A DNA stretch of 42,308 nucleotides from Syntrophus aciditrophicus (GTDB lineage Bacteria > Desulfobacterota > Syntrophia > Syntrophales > UBA8958). Of this stretch, positions 35,857-42,308 are shown in pieces. Numbering within the stretch: the first letter of the stretch is position 1; each line of letters opens with the position of its first letter. Under the pieces are notes generated by a model, which ran no database searches, was not told the origin of the DNA, and saw only the letters and a program-made list of their open reading frames with translations. Location: positions 40,047 to 82,354 of the forward strand of contig DYRD01000002.1 of NCBI GenBank assembly GCA_020718905.1, in the 5' to 3' direction. A program made the position numbers and the translations under genes.

Positions 35857-37863
35857 ATGCCTCCTTTTCGTATCACATCCGAATTTGAACCCCAGGGCGA
35901 TCAACCCCGGGCGATAGCCAGGTTGACTGCCGGGATCCAACGGGGTCTTCCCCATCACGTTCTCCTGGGGGTGACCGGTTCGGGGAAGACCTTTACCGTT
36001 GCCCAGGTCATCCAGGCCGTGCAGCGTCCCGCCCTGGTGATCGCCCACAACAAGACCCTGGCTGCCCAGTTGTACGGGGAATTCAAGAGCCTTTTCCCCG
36101 ACAATGCGGTGGAATATTTCGTCAGTTATTACGACTACTACCAGCCTGAGGCCTATCTTCCCAGCACGGACACCTATATTGAGAAGGATTCCGCCGTCAA
36201 CGAAGAGATCGACAAGTTGCGCCATGGGGCGACCCACGCCCTTTTCGATCGTCAGGACGTGATTATTGTGGCCAGCGTGTCATGTATTTACGGTCTCGGT
36301 TCCCCCGAAGACTACCAGGGGATGATGCTTTATATCGAGGAAGGGATGGAAATCGGACGGGACGTCATGCTCCGGCGCCTCGTGGAAATCCAGTACGAAC
36401 GAAACGATATCGATTTTCACCGGGGGACCTTTCGGGTGAGGGGCGATGTCGTGGAAATCTTTCCCGCCTATGAACAGGAACGGGCGGTGCGGGTGACCTT
36501 TTTCGATGATGTTATTGAAGATATTGTTATCGTTGACCCCCTGCGTGGGAAAAAGATAGAAAAAATTAACAAGTTAGCGATTTATCCGGGAAGCCATTAC
36601 GTAACGACCAAGGATAATCTCAAGCGGGCGATGGCGGATATCCGCACCGAACTCCGGGAACGGCTTGCTTACCTGAAGAGCCAAAACAAGCTGCTCGAAG
36701 CCCAGCGTTTGGAACAGCGTACGATGTTTGACCTCGAGATGATGGAGGAGATGGGCTACTGCCAGGGGATCGAAAATTACTCCCGCCATCTGACGGGAAG
36801 AAGCCCGGGACAGCCCCCCCCCCTCCTCATGGAATATTTCCCGAAAAACTCCCTTTTGATCATCGATGAGAGCCATGCGACGATTCCCCAGCTCATCGGC
36901 ATGTACCGGGGGGATCGTTCCCGGAAGGAAACCCTGGTGGAGTACGGTTTTCGTCTCCCCTCGGCCCTGGACAACCGGCCCCTCCGTTTTGAGGAATACG
37001 AGGCCTTTCCCCAACAGCGCATATATATCTCGGCAACGCCGGCGTTATACGAAATTGGCAAGGCAGATGGACAGGTTATCGAGCAGATCATCCGTCCCAC
37101 CGGCCTCATGGACCCGGAGATCATCATCAAGCCGGTTAAGGATCAGGTCGACGACCTCCTCGGGGAGATTCGGACCCGGGTGGAGAAGGGAGAGCGGGTG
37201 CTCGTGACGACCCTGACCAAGCGCATGGCGGAAAACCTCACGACCTATTACCAGGAACTGGGGATCAAGGTCCGCTATCTCCATTCGGATATCCATACCC
37301 TGGAGCGGGTGGGGATTATCAGGGATCTGCGCCTGGGAGAATTTGATGTCCTGGTCGGGGTAAATCTACTCCGGGAGGGCCTTGACATCCCCGAGGTTTC
37401 CCTGGTGGCGATCCTTGACGCCGACAAGGAGGGATTCCTCCGCTCGGAACGATCTCTGATCCAGACTGCCGGCCGCGCGGCACGGCATGTCTCCGGACAG
37501 GTCATCATGTTCGCCGATGTGATCACGAAATCCATCCAGGCCTGCCTCAATGAGACGAAACGCCGCCGCAAGCTCCAATCCCGCTACAATAAGGAGCACG
37601 GCATTACCCCGGAGTCCATCCGGAAGACCATCTCCCATGTCCTGACTTCGGTTTATGAGGCGGACTATCTCACCGTGCCGCTGGTCCGGGAAGGAAAAGC
37701 GCCCTACGGAAAGGAAGACGAATTGGCCACCTTGATCGCACGTCTGAAGGAGGAAATGAAAAAGGCCGCCGAAGACCTGGACTTTGAAAAGGCGGCGGAA
37801 CGGCGCGATGAGATTCGGGAGCTTACTTCCCTCATGGTTGAGCTGGGTGGTGAAGTCGCGTGA
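35857..37863 (+). CDS. uvrB: Excinuclease ABC subunit B
   Basis: 668 aa, standard length. Helicase-like motor with Walker [14 protein letters not shown], the damage-probing beta-hairpin [20 protein letters not shown], helicase motif DESHAT and [16 protein letters not shown]. The C-terminal UVR motif for UvrC contact is present ([17 protein letters not shown]). UvrB verifies lesions delivered by UvrA and recruits UvrC. ATG 35857 is chosen because GGAG lies 6 nt before it and the N-terminus [16 protein letters not shown] is canonical. uvrC follows in the same direction. Confidence 0.97.
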   Translation: MPPFRITSEFEPQGDQPRAIARLTAGIQRGLPHHVLLGVTGSGKTFTVAQVIQAVQRPALVIAHNKTLAAQLYGEFKSLFPDNAVEYFVSYYDYYQPEAYLPSTDTYIEKDSAVNEEIDKLRHGATHALFDRQDVIIVASVSCIYGLGSPEDYQGMMLYIEEGMEIGRDVMLRRLVEIQYERNDIDFHRGTFRVRGDVVEIFPAYEQERAVRVTFFDDVIEDIVIVDPLRGKKIEKINKLAIYPGSHYVTTKDNLKRAMADIRTELRERLAYLKSQNKLLEAQRLEQRTMFDLEMMEEMGYCQGIENYSRHLTGRSPGQPPPLLMEYFPKNSLLIIDESHATIPQLIGMYRGDRSRKETLVEYGFRLPSALDNRPLRFEEYEAFPQQRIYISATPALYEIGKADGQVIEQIIRPTGLMDPEIIIKPVKDQVDDLLGEIRTRVEKGERVLVTTLTKRMAENLTTYYQELGIKVRYLHSDIHTLERVGIIRDLRLGEFDVLVGVNLLREGLDIPEVSLVAILDADKEGFLRSERSLIQTAGRAARHVSGQVIMFADVITKSIQACLNETKRRRKLQSRYNKEHGITPESIRKTISHVLTSVYEADYLTVPLVREGKAPYGKEDELATLIARLKEEMKKAAEDLDFEKAAERRDEIRELTSLMVELGGEVA

Positions 37864-37948
37864 TCGGCAACGATGGCAAAGTATTAAAAAGTCAGGTAAT
37901 TTCCTCGCCATGGGAAGGGTTAGGGTGGGGGAAGGCAGTATTTGCGTT

Positions 37949-40021
37949 ATGACGGAACACCCGTTGGATAAGATAATTCATCCTGCTCCCCGTTCCCCCG
38001 GGGTGTATCTCATGAAGGACATCACCGGGAAAGTCATGTACGTCGGCAAGGCCAGGGACCTCCGTTCCCGCCTCCGGAACTATGTGGGAGGGGGAGATAC
38101 GCGTCCCATGATCCCCTTTCTTGTCTCCCGCATCCGGGACATTGAATGGATACTTACGGATACGGAAAAAGAGGCCCTCATCCTCGAGAATACCCTCATC
38201 AAGGAACACCGGCCCCGCTATAATGTTGATTTCCGCGACGACAAGGCCTACTTTAACATTCGCGTGCTTCCCACGGAGACCTTCCCCCGGTTTCAGCTCG
38301 TCCGGCGACAGAAAAAGGACGGGGCGAGATACTTCGGTCCTTACCCGTCCAGCGCCTCAGCCAAGGAAACCCTGCGCTTCCTCCAGACCGTCTTTCCCCT
38401 CCGTACCTGCCGGGACGTGGAACTCCGGAGCCGCAGACGGCCGTGCCTGGAATATCAGATCGGTCGTTGCCTGGGGCCCTGCGTCCGGCTTGTTACGGAA
38501 GAAGACTATCAAGATGCCGTCCGGGACGCCTTGACCTTCCTCGAAGGCAGGGAAACGGATCTGTTGCAAAACCTGGAGAACCGGATGAAGGATGCGGCGA
38601 AGGCGCTGCACTTCGAGGAAGCCGCCGCTTTGCGGGACAGGATAGCAGCTGTCCGGAGGACTCTGGAAATTCAGCGGACCGCTTCCCTGACGGCAAGAGA
38701 TCAGGATGTATTCGGCCTGTATCGGGAGGGCGCCCTGACCCAGGTTTGTCTCCTGAAGGTGAGAGCAGGCAAAATGGTGGGAAAACAGACTTTTCCCCTG
38801 ATCCGGGTCGGCCTCCCGACCGGGGAGATCCTTGCCGCGGTGCTTACCCGGTACTATGACGCCGGCCATGAAATCCCGGGAAAGATCATGCTTCCTGCCG
38901 CGACCGAGGACCGGTCTGTCCTTGAAGAGTGGCTCGGGGAGACGCGGGGGCGATCCGTCAAGATCCTGGTCCCGAAAAGAGGGCAGGGGAGGGCCCTCAT
39001 CGGGATGGCCAACCGTAACAGCGAAAGCACCCTGAAGGTCATGCAGCAGACCACCGGTCCCGATGAGGCCATGAAGCGTCTCGTGACGGCGCTGGGGCTC
39101 CGGAAGACGCCGGAGCGGATGGAGTGTTTAGACATCTCGAATATTGGCGGCGAATATGCCGTCGGGGCCATGGTCGTCTTTGCGCACGGCGCTCCGGATA
39201 GGGATCATTATCGCCGCTTCCGGATCCAGACGATCTCCGGCGCCGATGACTATGCCATGATGTATGAGGTTCTCACGCGGCGTTATCGCCGGAGGGCGGA
39301 CCTGCCGGACCTGTTGATGGTGGATGGAGGAAAAGGACAGCTTTCCGTGGCCCTTTCCGTATTGAAGGACCTGGATATCAGCGGGGTAGAGGTAATCGCC
39401 CTGGCCAAAGGGGGATACTATGACGGAGAGGAGACGAGGGGTGCCGATCAAATAGAGAGATATCAAGTCAATGAAGGATCAAGCCATGATGAGCAACCTT
39501 TGCATAACAGTTCCTTTTCTAATTATGGGCTTGACCGGGAAGCCGGCCACGACTTTTCAATTCCCGCTCCCGCCCCGCTTTCTGCCGGGGTGACGTGCGG
39601 GAATGACGATGGAGAGGCTGGAAAGGTATATTTAAGAGGTCTTGATGATCGTGAGGGGAGACTTCGTGTCAAAGGCAGACCAAGCGGCGACCGGGTCTTC
39701 CTGCCGGCACGAAAGGACGCCGTAGATATCTCCCGCTGGCCGGCGGCCTTATTCCTTCTCCAGCGGCTCCGGGATGAGGCCCACCGTTTTGCCGTAAGTT
39801 ATTATCGGAAGGTAAAAGAAAAAGAGGATTTCCGCTCCCTCCTGGATCATATTCGAGGTATCGGTCCGGAGAGAAGGAAGGCCCTTCTCAAAGGGTTGGG
39901 AGACCTGGGAAAGATCAGGGAGGCGACTGTTATTGACTTGCAGAAGATCGGGGGAATTGGTAAGGATCTGGCCCAGGAAATTTTTGCTTTTTTTAGAAAG
40001 GAAAACGGTCTGCCGTCGTGA
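37949..40021 (+). CDS. uvrC: Excinuclease ABC subunit C with internal insertion
   Basis: 690 aa against the usual ~610. A GIY-YIG nuclease domain (GVYLMKDITGKVMYVGKARD) makes the 3' incision; a UVR motif (HFEEAAALRDRI) contacts UvrB. The RNase H-like domain has LDISNIGG, LLMVDGGKGQL and RDEAHRFA for the 5' incision, and C-terminal tandem HhH motifs follow (IRGIGPERRKALLKGLG, LQKIGGIGKDLAQEIF). An extra ~80 residues of Gly/Asp/Ser-rich sequence sit after ALAKGG (residues ~489-580) inside the nuclease domain, where family members have a short loop. The frame is kept. Start at ATG 37949 (MTEHPLDKIIHPAPRSPGVY), with a weak ribosome site; the ORF track start lies inside uvrB. Confidence 0.95.
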   Translation: MTEHPLDKIIHPAPRSPGVYLMKDITGKVMYVGKARDLRSRLRNYVGGGDTRPMIPFLVSRIRDIEWILTDTEKEALILENTLIKEHRPRYNVDFRDDKAYFNIRVLPTETFPRFQLVRRQKKDGARYFGPYPSSASAKETLRFLQTVFPLRTCRDVELRSRRRPCLEYQIGRCLGPCVRLVTEEDYQDAVRDALTFLEGRETDLLQNLENRMKDAAKALHFEEAAALRDRIAAVRRTLEIQRTASLTARDQDVFGLYREGALTQVCLLKVRAGKMVGKQTFPLIRVGLPTGEILAAVLTRYYDAGHEIPGKIMLPAATEDRSVLEEWLGETRGRSVKILVPKRGQGRALIGMANRNSESTLKVMQQTTGPDEAMKRLVTALGLRKTPERMECLDISNIGGEYAVGAMVVFAHGAPDRDHYRRFRIQTISGADDYAMMYEVLTRRYRRRADLPDLLMVDGGKGQLSVALSVLKDLDISGVEVIALAKGGYYDGEETRGADQIERYQVNEGSSHDEQPLHNSSFSNYGLDREAGHDFSIPAPAPLSAGVTCGNDDGEAGKVYLRGLDDREGRLRVKGRPSGDRVFLPARKDAVDISRWPAALFLLQRLRDEAHRFAVSYYRKVKEKEDFRSLLDHIRGIGPERRKALLKGLGDLGKIREATVIDLQKIGGIGKDLAQEIFAFFRKENGLPS

Positions 40022-40049
40022 GTCGGCACCGGTTACGGAAGTTTAGACT

Positions 40050-40607
40050 TTGAGTTTTATTTCGATTTTGGTTATTGCCGTCGGGTTGGGCATGGATGCC
40101 TTTTCCGTGGCCATCAGTATCGGAGCGGTGAACCGCAAAGTATCATTTACCCCGGTCCTGCGCCTGGCCGCAAGTTTCGGCCTTTTCCAGTTTATGATGC
40201 CTATTGTCGGCTGGCTGGGAGGGATGACGGTGGCGAATTACATTGCCGGGTTTGACCACTGGATCGCTTTTGGCCTCCTCCTCTATGTCGGTGGCAAGAT
40301 GATCCATGATTCCTTTCAGTGCGAAGAGAAAGTCCATCCCACCGACCCCACGAAGGGCCTCACGCTCCTCATGCTTTCCGTGGCCACGAGCATCGACGCC
40401 CTCGCCGTGGGACTGAGTCTGGCGTTCCTGAAGGCGCCGATTCTTTATCCAAGCATGATCATCGGGCTAGTCGCGTTTATCATGACGGCGTCGGGGATGC
40501 TCTTCGGGGAGAAACTCGGCAAGATCTGCGGGAAACGGGTCGAGGTTATGGGGGGGATAATTTTGATCGGAATTGGTATCAAGATCCTCTGCGATCACGT
40601 TGCTTGA
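40050..40607 (+). CDS. mntP: Manganese efflux pump MntP
   Basis: 185 aa six-helix inner-membrane protein. Family features: GLGMDAFSVAISIGA near the start and the repeat TSIDALAVGLSLAFL in the second half, with paired membrane Asp residues. It exports Mn2+. TTG start at 40050 with GGAAG upstream; no ATG fits better. It lies 28 nt after uvrC, probably in the same transcript. No yybP-ykoY-type leader can be recognised in that short gap. Confidence 0.92.
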   Translation: MSFISILVIAVGLGMDAFSVAISIGAVNRKVSFTPVLRLAASFGLFQFMMPIVGWLGGMTVANYIAGFDHWIAFGLLLYVGGKMIHDSFQCEEKVHPTDPTKGLTLLMLSVATSIDALAVGLSLAFLKAPILYPSMIIGLVAFIMTASGMLFGEKLGKICGKRVEVMGGIILIGIGIKILCDHVA

Positions 40608-41039
40608 TAGTGACCGCCTGCGCCGAACCTAATCATTGCTTATTTTATGCTGCCATGCTACAGGTGAACCACGTGTAGCAGAAAGAAGGTGGCATGATGA
40701 AGCAGAATATTACCACTGTCTTTCTGGGACGCTTTGGTTATTGTCGCCGCCCAGCTTCTGCAAGCGGATAAAATTCTAACGGAGGATATGAATCATGGGC
40801 AGAGAATCGAAGGAATCCTCATAGTCAATCCTTTCCTGCCGTGATGAGTAAAGCAAAAGAACGATATCTGACTATTTACTACCTTCTTGTGAAAATCACC
40901 GCGTGCCGGTGAAAATCACCACTGTGGTTTCCTTTGCCTGAGGAACGAAAAAAGAGCAGTGGCTGGTGTGTTTTCAAAAAAGTTCTTATATACAGGAACT
41001 TTCGCCCTTCTCTTCATTAGGCAGACGAAAGGCGCCTCT
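40608..41039. other. Non-coding stretch between mntP and the pilin promoter
   Basis: No gene of recognisable family. Short frames with fair ribosome sites (for example after GGAGG at ~40781) are under 20 codons. Two copies of GTGAAAATCACC, itself an inverted repeat, lie at 40900-40930 and are listed apart. An AAAGTTC/GAACTTT inverted repeat lies near 40980-41003. Confidence 0.5.
40900..40930. repeat. Tandem GTGAAAATCACC palindromic repeats
   Basis: Two identical 12-mers GTGAAAATCACC separated by GCGTGCCG. Each contains the dyad GTGA-AAA-TCAC. They could be a double operator or the end of a lost insertion element; neither is proven. Confidence 0.6.
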
Positions 41040-41055
41040 TGGCATGTCAATTGCT
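41040..41055 (+). promoter_or_regulatory. Sigma-54 promoter of the pilin gene
   Basis: TGGCATG-TCAA-TTGCT against TGGCACG-N4-TTGCW, one mismatch, with GG and GC 12 nt apart. The expected start is near 41066, giving a ~120-nt leader before the pilin ATG. Pilin genes in many proteobacteria are sigma-54 dependent through PilSR, which supports the call. Confidence 0.75.
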
Positions 41056-41186
41056 ATCCAACAGAGCAGATATAAATTTGGGAATGCTTCAAATAATCGA
41101 GAGGGTGATGAAAGGGGGCATAGGTCAGACGCAAGGGAGTTGCAGCTTAACTATCAACAAATACATTTAGAAGGAGAAAGGAAAGC

Positions 41187-41556
41187 ATGAAAGTTTTTCG
41201 TAAGAGAATAAGGACAGAAGGGTTTCACCCTGATCGAGCTCATGATCGTTATCGCGATCATCGGTATCCTGGCAGCCATCGCCATCCCGCAGTTCACGGC
41301 GTATAGGACCAGGGGCTATGAGTCGCAGGCGAAGGCCGATGCAAAGAACGCCTACACTGCGGCACAGGCATTCTTCTCCGATTCCCCTGCAGCAACAGTT
41401 ACCTCTGCTCTGTTGGGATCCTATGGATTCAAGTCGACACAGAATGTAACGACAACTGTTGCTACTGGAACGCAGGCCGGTTTGTCGATTACAACGACAA
41501 GCACGAATGGCGGTCGGGGGTTTTCTGTAGATAGTACGGGTACAATAACTCCGTAA
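41187..41556 (+). pseudogene. Type IVa pilin (PilA-like), frameshift at the cleavage motif
   Basis: AAGGAGAAAGGAAAGC precedes ATG 41187, which opens [12 protein letters not shown], a normal basic prepilin leader. The conserved sequence [19 protein letters not shown] then appears in another frame (the ORF track sees it from 41242). Removing one base in GGGTTT (41220-41225) joins them as [11 protein letters not shown], the exact PilD cleavage site. The mature part is ~110 residues with [25 protein letters not shown] and a Thr/Ser-rich tail without a disulfide loop. As written no prepilin can be made. It is either inactivated or a one-base sequence error. Confidence 0.8.
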
Positions 41557-41572
41557 AACATTTGGTAGTCAT

Positions 41573-42308
41573 TGGACAAATGTTATCCTCCATATCCTAA
41601 ACACCCTGCTTCTGTTCGCTTTACTCCGGGAGGCAACGGAAGCGCCCCTACGGAGTGCCTTTGTTGCACTCCTTTTTGCAATTCACCCCCTGCATGTGGA
41701 ATCCGTCGCCTGGGTTTCGCAGCGCAGGATCTTCTCTGTACCTTGTTTGGTTTTGCTTCACTTTGGGCGTATGTGATATACGCCAAGGCCCCCGGCTGGC
41801 GGAAATATTACCTTGTGATCATTATTTTCATTCTTGGGCTCATGTCCAAACCCATGATTGTAAAGTTTCCTTTTGTCATGCTGCTTATGGATTTCTGGCC
41901 TCTACAGCGCCTGGCCTCTCTAAAACCTAAAAGTATAGAAGACCTCCCGCCGGTCAATCATCCCGCCTTGAAAAGAAGTATCTTATTCCTTTTGCTGGAA
42001 AAACTACCCCTCATCGCGCTTTCATTCATGGCCTCAATTCTCGTGATCTTTAAGGAAGGTCGGCGCGTTGATGAGCCTGGAAGATTTGACCATTATGGAG
42101 CGTTGTGCCAAAGCCGTCGTGTCCTACGTAAAGTATATCGTCATGACCTTTTGGCCGGCCAATCTCGCTTTTTACTATCCCTATCCGGCCGCCATCCCGC
42201 CAGGTCAGATCATCGGCGCCGTTGCCATCGTCATAACCGTCACCACCATCGTCATTAGAGCGGGTATGGCAAAACTGGACAGGTGCATAAGTGGGAGGAT
42301 TGTTCTAT
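41573..42308 (+). pseudogene. TMTC/TPR-type membrane protein, 5' truncated and frameshifted
   Basis: Three frames together read as the multi-helix domain seen before TPR arrays in bacterial TMTC-like proteins: LHILNTLLLFALLREATE and AIHPLHVESVAWVSQR, then LLCTLFGFASLWAYVIYA and FILGLMSKPMIVKFPFVML, then VSYVKYIVMTFWPANLAFYY. Frame changes lie near 41724-41728 and 42058-42066. The usual first ~80 residues are absent, because the homology begins 20 nt after the pilin stop. Such proteins often follow pilin genes in Deltaproteobacteria and may modify pilin or surface proteins. It runs off the window end. Confidence 0.7.

Noticed and set aside
41066-41186. GEMM (c-di-GMP/cGAMP) riboswitch in the pilin leader
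   Set aside because: GACGCAAGGGAGUUGC looked suggestive, but the tetraloop and receptor helices of GEMM are not present.

Overview
The window reads as chromosomal DNA of an anaerobic Desulfobacterota (former Deltaproteobacteria), most like the Syntrophus/Smithella (Syntrophales) group. The signs are proteobacterial housekeeping genes (tamAB, rpmH-rnpA-yidD-yidC-jag-mnmE, uvrBC), a NtrC-type sigma-54 two-component pair, sigma-54 promoters, a type IVa pilin, and accessory genes typical of syntrophs (ferritin-like diiron protein, a beta-keto acid cleavage enzyme, sirtuin, PHA synthase remains). The taxon is an inference from gene content; no rRNA or tRNA gene was seen.

Layout. 1-8.1 kb: a leftward operon pyrR-pyrB-pyrC-recO-glyQ-glyS, then a GAF-GspE/PilB-type ATPase gene cut by the window edge. 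It is led by a clear sigma-70 promoter and a PyrR-type attenuator. 8.2-8.7 kb: an orphan B12-fold protein. 8.8-12.4 kb: a histidine kinase and a sigma-54 activator read rightward. Divergent from them lies an unannotated locus made of a near-consensus sigma-54 promoter, about 105 nt without a gene, and a strong terminator, which I read as a sigma-54-dependent small RNA. 12.4-16.2 kb: broken BKACE and aminotransferase genes, a ferritin-like gene, a repeat element and corA. 16.3-22.2 kb: tamA-tamB and a longer copy of the repeat. 22.2-23.7 kb: a diadenylate cyclase fused to its YbbR/CdaR regulator. 23.8-27.6 kb: a small secreted ORF, sir2, a broken NRDE gene, nudix, an NTF2/EF-hand protein and a histone-deacetylase-family gene, closed by a strong terminator. 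27.6-30 kb: broken CsgG-like and FlgT-like envelope genes. 30.1-34.9 kb: the rpmH cluster, leftward. 34.9-35.8 kb: gene remains, including a phaC reduced to its two ends. 35.9-40.6 kb: uvrB, uvrC (with an internal insertion) and mntP. 41-42.3 kb: a pilin gene behind a sigma-54 promoter, followed by a broken TMTC/TPR membrane protein.

Two themes tie the window together. The first is sigma-54 control: a kinase, a NtrC-family regulator, a divergent sRNA-like unit (the layout of qrr1-luxO in Vibrio) and a sigma-54 pilin promoter. The second is selective decay. About 27 housekeeping or regulatory genes, near 31 kb of coding sequence, are intact. Nine accessory loci (gspE-like, BKACE, aminotransferase, NRDE, CsgG-like, FlgT-like, phaC, pilin, TMTC) carry stops, frameshifts or internal losses. 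Several lesions lie in G/C runs and could be sequencing errors, but the gaps and the phaC remnant cannot be single-base errors.
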